This document shows, piece after piece, positions 53,733 to 63,937 of a stretch of DNA of 64,000 nucleotides. The stretch lies in the NCBI RefSeq assembly GCF_014905095.1, contig NZ_CP041165.1:1178001-1242000 (forward strand), given 5' to 3'. Positions within the stretch are counted from its first letter, which is position 1. The number at the start of each line of letters is the position of its first letter. This DNA is from Sulfurimonas marina (GTDB lineage: Bacteria; Campylobacterota; Campylobacteria; Campylobacterales; Sulfurimonadaceae). Position numbers and translations under genes: made by a program. The notes beneath the pieces were generated by a model. It did not search any database and was not told the origin of the DNA. It worked only from the letters and a program-made list of their open reading frames with translations.

Positions 53733-54647
53733 ATGTTACCGCTTATGTTAAGTATATACTCAAAACCGCTTTTAGAAATTATTGAAATATTAAAAAATAA
53801 AATAGATACTATAAATGAGCATGATACCATTGCTTTTAAGGTCTATAATCCTGACAAAGAAAGTTCAGACTCGATTATAATCCATACTTATAAAACATGG
53901 GTAGATTTGGCTCAGATATTAAAATGTAGGATGTTGACGCCACAGATTATAGATGAGGAGTATGTTGCGATCAGATATAAAAAACTCTCACATGACAGTT
54001 TTCATGCTGTAGATGCCGATAAAGAGGAAAAATACGGCAGTGATTCTATTTTTGCCCAGATCAACAAGAACGAAGAGGCATCGTTTATATACCACTATGT
54101 TCAAGCTCTGGAAAATGTAAAACTCGATCAAAGGGTAAGAGTTTTAAATCTCGGTGTCAATAACGGCGATGAGTTTGAAGTGATAGAGAAACTCTCTACA
54201 AACTTTGAAAATCTAGAACTTTTAGGGATTGATTACTGTGAATCTGCGATCAAAGATGCAAAAGTAAAATTTCAAGGAAAAGAGAATGTTCAATTTTTAC
54301 AAGCCGATATCAATAAGCTAAACTCTTTAGAGCTTGGAGAGTTTGACCTTATTATCAGCATTGGGACACTGCAAAGCTCAAACCTAAATCTCAATAAAAC
54401 GTTTATGTCCATTGTACAAAACCAACTTCGTCCTGAGGGTGCACTAATCTTGGCATTTCCAAACTGCCGCTGGATCGACGGGGAGATGATCTACGGAGCT
54501 ATGATGCGCAACTACAACTACTCTGAGATGTCAAACCTTTATAAAGATGTAGTATTTTGTAAAAAATATCTGCAACAAAAGAAATTTCGTGTTACTATAA
54601 CAGGAAAGGATTACATCTTTTTAACAGCTACATCAATTAGGAAGTGA
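53733..54647 (+). CDS. Class I SAM-dependent methyltransferase
   Basis: A 304-residue protein. The SAM-binding motif I is VLNLGVNNGDEFEVIE, followed by LLGIDYCESAIKDAK and FLQADINKL. The N-terminal part (1-120) is not recognisable and may bind substrate. I prefer the ATG at 53733, with AGGA 12 nt upstream. It is 1 nt from the phosphoesterase gene. The substrate is unknown. Confidence 0.8.
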   Translation: MLPLMLSIYSKPLLEIIEILKNKIDTINEHDTIAFKVYNPDKESSDSIIIHTYKTWVDLAQILKCRMLTPQIIDEEYVAIRYKKLSHDSFHAVDADKEEKYGSDSIFAQINKNEEASFIYHYVQALENVKLDQRVRVLNLGVNNGDEFEVIEKLSTNFENLELLGIDYCESAIKDAKVKFQGKENVQFLQADINKLNSLELGEFDLIISIGTLQSSNLNLNKTFMSIVQNQLRPEGALILAFPNCRWIDGEMIYGAMMRNYNYSEMSNLYKDVVFCKKYLQQKKFRVTITGKDYIFLTATSIRK

Positions 54648-54648
54648 T

Positions 54649-55752
54649 ATGAAAAGTTACATATTTTTCTCCGTCTTATCTATTTTGTTTGTATCACTCC
54701 ATGCACTTTTCTACCTTAGAGTGATACGAAGGCTTCTCGTAAGTTCTCAAATAAAAAAAACTCTAACTTCTTTACTCATTCTAAATTTTTTACTCAACCT
54801 CTCCTACTTTTTTATACGATATAGTGATCTACTTCCTTATGAGCTTTTATACCTCTCTTCAACGTCGATTGGAATTACTTTCGTCTTGCTTTTGTATCTT
54901 ATTTTGCATGAATTACTCAATGTTTTTCATTTTTCACTCAAAAAAGTACAGCGTTCAAAAAGGGACTTTATGAAAAAAACAGGTGATGGAGCCCTGCTCG
55001 CACTTGCAACCTCCTATGTAACGGCAGGAGTATATGAGGGGAGTAAAGAACCTGTTATCAATGTTGTAAAAGCAAATCTTTTTGATTTTTCGGTTGTACA
55101 GATAAGCGATCTGCATATTGGCGGCTTAATAGATCAAGGGTATGTAAAAGAGAGTGTTATCAAGATCAATACGCTCAACCCTAATCTTGTAATGATTACA
55201 GGTGATCTGATCGATACTAAGATAGAAGCTATTGCAGATATCATTTTAGAGTTAAATAAAATCGAATCTAAATATGGAATCTATATGGTTTTAGGAAACC
55301 ACGAATATTTTCATAATCCTTATAAAATTATAGACTTTATCAAAACAAATACAAAGGTCAAACTGCTTCTCAATGAATCTGTTACGATCGAAGCATTGCA
55401 AGCGAATATTGTAGGTGTAAACGACCTCTTTGGATACCGCACAGGTGTCTTAAAACCGGACTTTTTTAAAGCATTCAGTCATATAAATAAAGAGTACCCT
55501 ACGATCTTGCTTTCACATCAGCCAAAATCGATCGAAAATTTAGGCCCTTTCAAACCTGAACTTATTTTAAGCGGACATACCCACGGAGGGCAGATCTGGC
55601 CTTTTAACCACTTGGTGATGCTACAACAACCGTACCTAAAAGGTTTACATACTTTAGATTACGGCGGGAAGATCTATGTAAATTCAGGGATAGGATTTTG
55701 GGGACCACCTATGCGTCTTGGTTCTCAAGCCGAGATTGCGTATATTATTTAG
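54649..55752 (+). CDS. Membrane-anchored metallophosphoesterase (YaeI-like)
   Basis: A 367-residue protein. Three or four N-terminal helices (1-100) are followed by a Tat-like or stop-transfer region and a calcineurin-type domain with ISDLHIGG, ITGDLID, VLGNHEYF, LSHQPK and SGHTHGGQIW. It probably acts on lipid-linked or periplasmic phosphoesters. Confidence 0.88.
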   Translation: MKSYIFFSVLSILFVSLHALFYLRVIRRLLVSSQIKKTLTSLLILNFLLNLSYFFIRYSDLLPYELLYLSSTSIGITFVLLLYLILHELLNVFHFSLKKVQRSKRDFMKKTGDGALLALATSYVTAGVYEGSKEPVINVVKANLFDFSVVQISDLHIGGLIDQGYVKESVIKINTLNPNLVMITGDLIDTKIEAIADIILELNKIESKYGIYMVLGNHEYFHNPYKIIDFIKTNTKVKLLLNESVTIEALQANIVGVNDLFGYRTGVLKPDFFKAFSHINKEYPTILLSHQPKSIENLGPFKPELILSGHTHGGQIWPFNHLVMLQQPYLKGLHTLDYGGKIYVNSGIGFWGPPMRLGSQAEIAYII

Positions 55753-55760
55753 AGTTACCT

Positions 55761-58193
55761 CTAACTTTCAACACGATCCCGCCCTGCTCTTTTTGCTCTA
55801 TAAAGTGCTTCGTCAGACTCACTGAGCAACTGTGTAAGGGTTTTATCCCCTTCAAGTTCTGCAACCCCTATACTGACCGTAAAAGAGATACGATCCCCTT
55901 TATTGTTTTTATATTCTAAAGCTCTTATCTCTTTTAAAATTTTTTCGGCAAATGCAAGGGCACCTTCATGAGTAGTATTCTGTAAACATATAACAAACTC
56001 TTCACCACCGATACGACCGAAAATATCACTCTCTCTTAAAAGTGAACTGATTTTTTTCGTAAAAAGTTTTAGTACTGAATCTCCCACTTGATGACCGTAA
56101 GTATCGTTTACGTCTTTAAAGTAATCGATATCAAGAGAGAGTATTTGAAATGGAGACTGATTACGTTTAGCAACTTTAAATAACTGCTCTGCTAATTCCA
56201 TAAAATACCCGCGGTTATGTATCCCTGTCAATGCATCTGTATGTGCTAACTCTTTTAATCTATGGTTTGCTTCATACAACTCTTCTGTTCTTTCATGAAC
56301 TTTTCTATCCAACTCAAGATTTACTTTTCTGATATGGATAAATTGGATAATACCTACAATAAGGATAGAGATAAAAACATATATCCAAATAGCATACTTT
56401 TTGAGTACCTCAAAAGGAGTTATATCAATCTTATCATAGGGTTTTATATGCAGTTTTTTTAACACTTCATGAACCGATGAATAATCAAGAGGAACTGTCC
56501 ATCCCCCTATATCTGCTTTAACAGCTTCTACAGAATCTTCAGGCATTCTAATAAGTGCAGTCATAACCTCTTTTGCCGCATTTTCAGAGACATGATTTAA
56601 CTTTGCAAACGGCCATTCCGGATAAAGTTTAGTCGATACCGTATATGGAAAATTTTCATATTGTTTCGGCTCTAAAATCTTCACCTTATCAAAATCTATC
56701 TGCTTTTCCATCGCCATATGTTTTAGCGTGTCACTTCTAACAGTTCCCGCCTCTGCTTCAGAGTTTAAAACAGCATGAACCACGGCATCGTGCGTATTAT
56801 AAAACTTCAACTTAATATCATCTCGATCTATACCGATATCGTGTAAAAATTCATACGCCATAATCCATCCGCCGAACGAATCTTCGTTTACGGCAGCAAA
56901 TTTTCTTCCCTTGAGCATGTTAAGATTTTTAATTTTAGAGTCTTTTTTCGTAAAGATAACACCGCCGAAATAGCTGCAGGCTTCCCCTTGCATCCCCCTA
57001 CTTTTTACAGTAGCGATTCTAGAGATCCCGTACTGATTCTCAAACTGTACATAGTTCACGGTGTTTACAAGTAAAAAATCAATGCTTTTATTTTTGATAT
57101 GCTCTTCTATTTCGTCAAAAGAGAGTGGATGAATCACAACATGATACTCCTCTAAACTACGATTTAGGTAAGTAGCTAAAGGTTCCCATCTCTCTAAAGT
57201 TTTCTCTTCACCCCTTTTTGCAAGAACTCCGATATTTAATCGTTTTTTATTAAACCCCAAAGGATCAATGTAAGGTGAAAAATCATACTTCTCTTTTAAA
57301 AGACCGGTTACTCTGTACCAATTAGTAATCTTATCGATCTGCTCCATACTGATAGTTCCGATATCGCCATTTTTATTGAGGGCAAGTTCTTTTAGAACTT
57401 TCCCTTCAAAAATGAGACTCTTTATAGATTTGTTTTGTGAGTTATATTTATCGTGTATTATTTTTGCAGTCTCTTCTATATGTGCAAAAGCCCATTTCCA
57501 TCCCTCTATAGAAGCTTTATAAAATGCTTCTGCTCGTTTAGGATGATTTTTCAGCTCATCTTCGGATGTAAAAATGATATCTTCATAGAAATCAAAACCG
57601 TAATCTCTTGGATCAAATACTTTGTACGGTATCCCTGCACGTTTAAGAAAGAAAGGTTCATTGGAAAGATAACAGGCCATCGCATCTGTTTTACCGTCTA
57701 TAAGGTCTTTGAGCTTAAAACTATGCTGTTGAAAGTTTATATTTTCATACAATAACCCTTTTGAGAGCAGCATAGCTTTAATAGTAGCCCCGTTTGCCAC
57801 GTCGTTAGTTATCATTATGTTTTTATTATTAAGGTCTTTAAGAGTTTTAATTTTAGGATTTGTAGTAATAAGTACAGATGGTGAATGTTGAAAGATAGCA
57901 CCTAAGAGAACAACCGGATCACCCTCTGCGCGATCAACCAGTAAAGAGGAACGTCCTATGCCGTACTCCGATTTTTTAGAGATAACTTCCTTTACTACAT
58001 CAACATCCGTTTTCATCTCTTTTATAGTTACATCTAGTCCAACTACATCGTAATACCCCCGCTCTTTAGCGATATAGTAACCGGCAAATTGAAACTGATG
58101 TAACCATTCTAACTGTAAAGATATCTTCTCTTTCTCTGCAAAAAGAGAGGTTGTTACTAATAGAATTATTATAAATTTTAATAACATTCTCAT
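55761..58193 (-). CDS. Diguanylate cyclase with tandem periplasmic substrate-binding domains
   Basis: A protein of 810 residues. A signal peptide (1-19) leads to an NMT1/THI5-like domain (about 22-300, with LEWLHQFQFAGYYIAKERG), then a PhnD-like domain (about 315-590), a membrane helix (about 610-632), a short coiled coil and a GGDEF domain (about 650-810). The active site IGGEEFVICL is intact and preceded by a RESD inhibitory site. It should make c-di-GMP in response to a small periplasmic ligand. The ATG lies 3 nt from a TATAAT. Confidence 0.92.
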   Translation of the reverse strand: MRMLLKFIIILLVTTSLFAEKEKISLQLEWLHQFQFAGYYIAKERGYYDVVGLDVTIKEMKTDVDVVKEVISKKSEYGIGRSSLLVDRAEGDPVVLLGAIFQHSPSVLITTNPKIKTLKDLNNKNIMITNDVANGATIKAMLLSKGLLYENINFQQHSFKLKDLIDGKTDAMACYLSNEPFFLKRAGIPYKVFDPRDYGFDFYEDIIFTSEDELKNHPKRAEAFYKASIEGWKWAFAHIEETAKIIHDKYNSQNKSIKSLIFEGKVLKELALNKNGDIGTISMEQIDKITNWYRVTGLLKEKYDFSPYIDPLGFNKKRLNIGVLAKRGEEKTLERWEPLATYLNRSLEEYHVVIHPLSFDEIEEHIKNKSIDFLLVNTVNYVQFENQYGISRIATVKSRGMQGEACSYFGGVIFTKKDSKIKNLNMLKGRKFAAVNEDSFGGWIMAYEFLHDIGIDRDDIKLKFYNTHDAVVHAVLNSEAEAGTVRSDTLKHMAMEKQIDFDKVKILEPKQYENFPYTVSTKLYPEWPFAKLNHVSENAAKEVMTALIRMPEDSVEAVKADIGGWTVPLDYSSVHEVLKKLHIKPYDKIDITPFEVLKKYAIWIYVFISILIVGIIQFIHIRKVNLELDRKVHERTEELYEANHRLKELAHTDALTGIHNRGYFMELAEQLFKVAKRNQSPFQILSLDIDYFKDVNDTYGHQVGDSVLKLFTKKISSLLRESDIFGRIGGEEFVICLQNTTHEGALAFAEKILKEIRALEYKNNKGDRISFTVSIGVAELEGDKTLTQLLSESDEALYRAKRAGRDRVES

Positions 58194-58262
58194 AAGATTA
58201 TAATAGCATAATAATTCTAAAAGTTATTATCAACAATAAGAAAGTTCCTAACAAGTCACTTA

Positions 58263-61200
58263 TTAATCAAGTTCTCCGTTTTTATAAAACTTTCTCAACC
58301 ATAAGTCTATTGGGTTAATAAGTCTATAAAGTACCGGCACTATAAATAGAGTCAGTAACATCGAAGAGATAAGCCCGCCGATAACCGCTATAGACATCGG
58401 TGCTTTTGTTTCACTTCCAAGTCCATCTGCAATTGCCAACGGTATCATCGCAAAGATCATCGCAAATGTCGTCATAAGTATCGGACGGAGTCTTTTCTCT
58501 CCCGCTTCAATAAGTGCCTCATCTGCACTTTTACCCTTTTGCATAGCAGCATTGGCAAAATCAACAAGAAGTACGGCATTTTTTCCAACCATACCCATCA
58601 GCAGCATAAAACCGATCATTACAAAGAGCGAGAACTGTAAACCGCTAAGATATAGTGCCAACATCACACCGATAATACTAAGCGGCAGGGAAACCATAAT
58701 GATGATCGGTTGTATTAGAGACTCGTATAAAATCGCCAAGATAATATACATAAGTATAATACTCAGCCCTATCGCCGTTGCAAATGCCTGCCCGGTTTTT
58801 CCCATCTCTTCGGCAAATCCCGTAAAACGGTATGTTACACTCTCAGGCATCAACTCATCAATTTTTGCCTGTGTATAACTAATAGCACCACCGAGGTCAA
58901 GCCCAAAGAGATCGGCATATATACTTACCTGTCTTTGTCTGTCATAATGGTAGATCGTAGCTTGAGCTGTTGACTTTTCAATCTCTACAAGCCCGTCTAG
59001 GTACACTAACTCTCCATTGTTTGAACGCAGTTGAATCTTTTTAAGATCCTCTACCCTTTTTCTATCTTCATCATTAAAGCGTAAAGTGATATTATACTGT
59101 TTTGCATTGTCTTCAAAGTATGAGATCTCCATATCACTTGAAAATGCCACCGAAACAGCTTGTGCTATTTGTGAAGCGGTAATCCCTTGACGATTTGCAT
59201 TTTCTCTCAAGATTCTCACCGAGTACTCAGGCTTTGGATCGTCAAGGTTTGTATCGACATCTTTAAAACCATCTTTTGCTCTTAAATACTCTACAAGATT
59301 CTCTTTTGCCATTCTCAAATCTTCAAACGAATCAGATTTAAGTACAATCTGATACGGTACACTAGCCCCTGCTCCTTTGATATTTGGAATAGCTGCAGCA
59401 GTGATGAAAAGATCTTTTGAAAATACCGAAAGTTTCTCTCTGAAGTTCTGAATAATCTGCTCTTGGTTAAGCTCTCTTTTTTGCATCTCTACCAATTTTA
59501 CATAGATCAGTGCTTTATTGATCTCTTGTGAAGATGTATATCCCACGTTTAAAGTGGTAAACTCTACATTTTCATCCTCTTCAACCATAGCCTCAATCAT
59601 TTTACTTTTTTTGATCATCTCCTCTAAAGAGATTCCGGCATCCGCTTTGAGCTTAATCTCAAACTCACTCTTATCCTCTTTAGGGATAAAATCCATTCCT
59701 ATGGCAGGGAAAAGACTTAGTGATGCTATAAATATCCCTACAACACCAATTACTGTTAAAAATTTAAATCTTAATGCACCTTTTAAAAGCACTTCATATA
59801 TTTTGTCAATCACTTTAAATATCGGTTCAGTAATGTCATAAAATCTACTCTCCCCTTTATGTAAAGCTCTTGCACTTAAACTCGGAATAAAGCTCATAGC
59901 TATTGTATATGAGATGATGATCGCAAAACCAACCGTCATTGCAAACGATTCAAAGAATTTTCCAACGATACCCGTCATATTACTTACAGGGATAAATACC
60001 GCTAAAAGCATAGCAGAGATCGCTAAAATGGCAAATGCCATCTCTTTAGCACCCTCATATGCAGCTTCAAATTTACCCATACCCGATTCAAGCTTCTTAT
60101 AGATATTTTCTACAACAACGATAGCATCATCGATGATGATCCCGATCGCCAGAGTAAGTCCGATCAGTGTCATTTTATTGAGTTCATACCCCATGTAGTT
60201 CATCAATGCAAACGTACCGAAAATCGATGAAGGAATCGCTAGAGCCGAAACAAATGTGATCGTAAAGTTACGCAAAAACAGAAATACGATAATAGCCGCT
60301 AAAATAGCTCCGTAGATAAGGTCAAACTCAACATCTTCGAGTGAATGGATAATAAACGGAGTTGTATCTTGAAGCATCTTTACTTCAAAACGATCCCCTG
60401 CAAGTTTTTGCAGCTCAGGCACAACCTCTTTAACACTTTTTACAACATCCAAAGTATTTGTCCCGGAGATCTTTTGCACCTCTAGAGTAACACCCTGTAC
60501 ACCGCTTAAAGATGCATAACTTTTCGGATCGCTGAGTGTATCTTTTACCTCTGCAATATCTTTAAGTCTTACGTCATCTTTAATGATGATGTTTTTAAGT
60601 TCATCTACACTTAAAGCATCCGCTTTTGTTTTTAAAATAAACTCATTAGTGTTTGTAATAACTTTACCCCCACCAATCTTTACATTCTCTTTCTGCACAG
60701 CATCATTAAGTTCTAAAACCGTAATACCGTACTTGTTAAGCGCTTGAATGTTTGGAAAGATCTTGATCTCTCTGTCTCTGTATCCAATGATATTAATAGC
60801 ACCTACACCCATAATCTTTTGCAATGCAGGTTTTGCTTTCTCATCTGCAAACACCATAAGGTTTTGAATTGTGTCGCTTTTTGCCGTTAAAAAGATATTG
60901 ATAACACTCGCACCGCCGATATCCAGTTTACTTACAAGCGGTTTTTTCGCATCTCGCGGCAGTTCAACTGCTGATACTTTGTCCCTTACATCATTCGCCG
61001 CTTCATCAATGTCACGCTCCAAGAAGAACTTTACGGTCACAATACTTACACCATCACTACTTTGTGAAGTGATACTGTCAACACCGCCGATTCTAGAGAT
61101 CGCCTCTTCCACTTTATCCGTTACCTGAGACTCGATCGTACTCGGTTCAGCTCCCGGATAAGCCGTTTTAATAGTTACCAACGGGAAATCAACATTCGGG

Positions 61201-61304
61201 AAGAGTGCCGATGGCATAGATTTAAAACTCATATACCCGAAGATAACCAATGTAATTACATACATCAGTGTCGCTATAGGTCTTTTAATTGCTAATTTAT
61301 ACAT
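58263..61304 (-). CDS. RND efflux transporter, inner membrane permease
   Basis: A 1013-residue HAE1/AcrB-family pump with 12 membrane helices and two large periplasmic loops. It has PTIESQVTDKVEEA-like porter motifs and IGLTLAIGIIIDDAIVVVEN with the proton-relay acids. It is slightly short of AcrB (1049). It is transcribed with the adaptor and TolC-like genes under a TetR repressor. Confidence 0.95.
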   Translation of the reverse strand: MYKLAIKRPIATLMYVITLVIFGYMSFKSMPSALFPNVDFPLVTIKTAYPGAEPSTIESQVTDKVEEAISRIGGVDSITSQSSDGVSIVTVKFFLERDIDEAANDVRDKVSAVELPRDAKKPLVSKLDIGGASVINIFLTAKSDTIQNLMVFADEKAKPALQKIMGVGAINIIGYRDREIKIFPNIQALNKYGITVLELNDAVQKENVKIGGGKVITNTNEFILKTKADALSVDELKNIIIKDDVRLKDIAEVKDTLSDPKSYASLSGVQGVTLEVQKISGTNTLDVVKSVKEVVPELQKLAGDRFEVKMLQDTTPFIIHSLEDVEFDLIYGAILAAIIVFLFLRNFTITFVSALAIPSSIFGTFALMNYMGYELNKMTLIGLTLAIGIIIDDAIVVVENIYKKLESGMGKFEAAYEGAKEMAFAILAISAMLLAVFIPVSNMTGIVGKFFESFAMTVGFAIIISYTIAMSFIPSLSARALHKGESRFYDITEPIFKVIDKIYEVLLKGALRFKFLTVIGVVGIFIASLSLFPAIGMDFIPKEDKSEFEIKLKADAGISLEEMIKKSKMIEAMVEEDENVEFTTLNVGYTSSQEINKALIYVKLVEMQKRELNQEQIIQNFREKLSVFSKDLFITAAAIPNIKGAGASVPYQIVLKSDSFEDLRMAKENLVEYLRAKDGFKDVDTNLDDPKPEYSVRILRENANRQGITASQIAQAVSVAFSSDMEISYFEDNAKQYNITLRFNDEDRKRVEDLKKIQLRSNNGELVYLDGLVEIEKSTAQATIYHYDRQRQVSIYADLFGLDLGGAISYTQAKIDELMPESVTYRFTGFAEEMGKTGQAFATAIGLSIILMYIILAILYESLIQPIIIMVSLPLSIIGVMLALYLSGLQFSLFVMIGFMLLMGMVGKNAVLLVDFANAAMQKGKSADEALIEAGEKRLRPILMTTFAMIFAMIPLAIADGLGSETKAPMSIAVIGGLISSMLLTLFIVPVLYRLINPIDLWLRKFYKNGELD

Positions 61305-61314
61305 ACTTTTTTAC

Positions 61315-62022
61315 CTATTTACTTTGTGTAATGATCGTACCGTCACCAAAAAGGCCAACCATAAGATCTTTTGCTTTTACCTCAGCCTGTACTTTACGGT
61401 TGTTCTTGTTTGCCAGCGGATATATTTTTGAGATAACACCTGTATATACTGTATCTTCTCCATCTATCTTATACTGAAATTTATTACCCACTTTTACATC
61501 TTTATAATACTTTTGGTCAAACTCTAAAACAAGTTTTCTCTCATGCTTGCTTTGGATCTTAAATACGGTTTTTAGCATCATCCCGTTTACGGTATCACCC
61601 ACTTCAATCTCTTTAAAAAAGATCACCCCGTCAAACGGAGCACGAAGATATGTTTTGTCAAATAATGACTGTGTATAGTCCAGCTTTGCTTTTGCACTCT
61701 CATACTTTAAAGCATACGCATCAAACTCAGAGGCATCGATCAGATTTTTAACCTTTTGCTGTCTTTCGTAATCTTTTTGCGCATATTTATACACAACCTT
61801 TGCACTCTCAAGATTTGCTTTTGCATCTCTGTTTTCTAAAGAAGCTAAAACCTCTCCTTTTTTAACAGTGTCTGAGATATCTACGTTGACACGCTCTACT
61901 ATTCCGCCTGCATCAAACGCCAGAGATGCACTTTTTTGTGCCAGAACATTAAACGTCGCATACACTTCGCCTGCCGATAAACTAAAAGCCAGACCAACTA
62001 AACCTATAAATATCTTATTCAT
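61315..62022 (-). CDS. RND efflux periplasmic adaptor (membrane fusion protein)
   Basis: A 235-residue adaptor. After a signal peptide, a barrel-sandwich half (GGIVERVNVDISDTVKKGEVL) is followed by a coiled-coil hairpin (60-105), the other half (YLRAPFDGVIFFKEIEVGDTV) and a beta-barrel. It is short for the family (usually about 350), lacking much of the membrane-proximal domain. It overlaps the TolC gene by 8 nt. Confidence 0.9.
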   Translation of the reverse strand: MNKIFIGLVGLAFSLSAGEVYATFNVLAQKSASLAFDAGGIVERVNVDISDTVKKGEVLASLENRDAKANLESAKVVYKYAQKDYERQQKVKNLIDASEFDAYALKYESAKAKLDYTQSLFDKTYLRAPFDGVIFFKEIEVGDTVNGMMLKTVFKIQSKHERKLVLEFDQKYYKDVKVGNKFQYKIDGEDTVYTGVISKIYPLANKNNRKVQAEVKAKDLMVGLFGDGTIITQSK

Positions 62023-63253
62023 TTAAAAACTCCTCTAAATTTTTTCCGTTGTAAAAGTAATATAAAGCATAGGCAACCTCTAAGTTGTTTAACGCTTCGT
62101 TATATGTAGCTTCAGCTTCCGTATGTGAACTCAGTGCATCGAGATACACCACATTGTCTACGATCTTGTGGTTATATTTTTCCGTAATTGTTTTTAGGGC
62201 ACTTTTTGAAGCTTTTAATGCACTTGCGGCACTTGTAATATTTAACTTTGCCGTTTTTATGCGCTCATATGAAAGCTCAATATTTATCTCTTGCTCTTTT
62301 GTTTTGTACGCTATCTCACTCTCTAAAGCTTTTGCCTGTAAAACCAGTGCCTCTTTTTGCTCACCTAACATTCCAAAATCAAACAAACGGATATTTGCAC
62401 TTAACATCAGCGTGTTTTGATTATCTAAAAGAGGTATAGGCTGTCCATTAAATAATGGTTTATCCTGATACCCGAAAACACTATACGTATCTTCCAACTT
62501 TACTTGTGGATAGTAGTAACTGTCTATAGTTTCAGAACCGTTTATAATAGAGCTTTTTTGGTATTTCAGTGCTTCGATACTATCTAGCTGTTCGCTCTCT
62601 TGAGTCAACTTTTTAAAACTTGATGCTTCAAAACCGTTTATATCTTTCCCCACTTGCAGTTGCAACTGTTTTTTAAGTGAAAGGATCTCAAACTTTAAAG
62701 ACTCTATAGCATAGATGTTTTTATCGTATGCCGATTGCAGTCTGTCTACATCATCGCTTGTTGAGAGTCCCGCTTCAAAAAATCTTTGTATTCTTTGAAG
62801 TTGAGCATTAACCGCTTTTGCAGCTTCTTCACGTGCAATCAGTGTAGCTTCCAAACTCTTAAGCGTATAAAAATTCTGTACAATCTGCAGGGCTAAACTC
62901 TTTTTACTCGCCTCATAGATAGAACTGCTTGAGCTTAACTCATCCTCTTTTTGTTTTTGAGTATAGTATTTCGCCCCGCCGCTATAAAGGTCAAGTGACA
63001 GCTTTGCATAACCTGAGTATGTAGTCCCAGGTGAAAACGGTTGCGGGTCATCATTTCTCTGATAGTTCGCTCCTAAATCAAGTGTTGGAAAGTAAGCGCT
63101 TTTACTACTCTCTAACTCTTGAGATTTTGCATCTTTTTGTAAAGATTTTGATTGCAGCAAGTCGTTGTTTTGTTTTGCATATACGATCAAATCTTTTAAA
63201 GATTCGCTATACAAAAACAAAGGAACACTTAGCAATAACAATGTCTTTTTCAT
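62015..63253 (-). CDS. TolC-family outer membrane efflux protein
   Basis: A 412-residue protein with a signal peptide (1-17) and two OEP repeats of long helices with interspersed beta strands (LDLGANYQRND, LSLDLYSGG; FNEAGL-type and NLEVAYALYYFYNG). It supplies the exit channel of the RND pump. Confidence 0.92.
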   Translation of the reverse strand: MKKTLLLLSVPLFLYSESLKDLIVYAKQNNDLLQSKSLQKDAKSQELESSKSAYFPTLDLGANYQRNDDPQPFSPGTTYSGYAKLSLDLYSGGAKYYTQKQKEDELSSSSSIYEASKKSLALQIVQNFYTLKSLEATLIAREEAAKAVNAQLQRIQRFFEAGLSTSDDVDRLQSAYDKNIYAIESLKFEILSLKKQLQLQVGKDINGFEASSFKKLTQESEQLDSIEALKYQKSSIINGSETIDSYYYPQVKLEDTYSVFGYQDKPLFNGQPIPLLDNQNTLMLSANIRLFDFGMLGEQKEALVLQAKALESEIAYKTKEQEINIELSYERIKTAKLNITSAASALKASKSALKTITEKYNHKIVDNVVYLDALSSHTEAEATYNEALNNLEVAYALYYFYNGKNLEEFLNE

Positions 63254-63847
63254 CTACTTCACCTCCAATAAACTAAATACAGAGTCAATAAAGAGGTTAA
63301 ACTCCTCTTCTAAATCATATATAGTTGTACTTACCACATCAGTAACATACATCCCTTTTCCAACTACAAATAAACCTCGAGACAAGTTGATGGCGTCTGG
63401 AATCAGTTCACCTTTGTCTATACCCTCTTGTACAATAGATTCAAACCATTCATAATAGGTAGAGATACTATTGCTTTGAAACTCAATCATCTCATCAGTC
63501 GGAGTCATCAAAGAGATCGCTGTAAACTCTTTATACATCTCTCTAAGTTCATAATCCTCTTCACTGTAAAAGAACTCTGAAAACTTTTTAACTTTATCTC
63601 TTGTACTCTCTACACTTTCAAGCTTTTTAGTAAGAGCTATACGGTGTTCTTCCATCATAATAGTAATGATCTCAAAAACTATCTCTTCTTTGTTTTGAAA
63701 GTACTCATATATAGTCCCCTTGCCCACTTTCGCAGCTTTTGCAAGGCTTGATACCGTTAATGTATTGATATTGTTTTTTACAACCATATCTTTACATGCA
63801 AGGGCAATATCACGCTTTTTTTGCTCTTTATCTACAATTCTAGCCAT
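63254..63847 (-). CDS. TetR-family regulator of the RND operon
   Basis: A 197-residue repressor with the HTH segment LTVSSLAKAAKVGKGTIYEYF at about 35-55 and a ligand-binding helical half. It is the first gene of the tetR-tolC-mfp-rnd operon. A perfect palindromic operator lies 23 nt upstream, over its own promoter, so it probably autoregulates. Confidence 0.93.
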   Translation of the reverse strand: MARIVDKEQKKRDIALACKDMVVKNNINTLTVSSLAKAAKVGKGTIYEYFQNKEEIVFEIITIMMEEHRIALTKKLESVESTRDKVKKFSEFFYSEEDYELREMYKEFTAISLMTPTDEMIEFQSNSISTYYEWFESIVQEGIDKGELIPDAINLSRGLFVVGKGMYVTDVVSTTIYDLEEEFNLFIDSVFSLLEVK

Positions 63848-63858
63848 ATATTTTTTCC

Positions 63859-63887
63859 TATTTAAAAAATGACTGACCGTCAGTCAA
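63859..63887 (-). promoter_or_regulatory. Promoter of the tetR-RND operon
   Basis: On the minus strand TTGACT (63887-63882) is followed after 17 nt by TAAATA (63864-63859). The TetR operator fills the spacer and -35. The predicted leader is only about 5 nt. Confidence 0.5.
63870..63886. promoter_or_regulatory. TetR operator palindrome
   Basis: TGACTGAC-C-GTCAGTCA is a perfect 8+1+8 inverted repeat, of the type bound by TetR-family repressors. It overlaps the -35 of the operon promoter. Confidence 0.85.
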
Positions 63888-63937
63888 TTAAAAGAAGTAT
63901 AGTTTTTTCTCACTTAAATAGCTCTGAGGAAAAGGAT

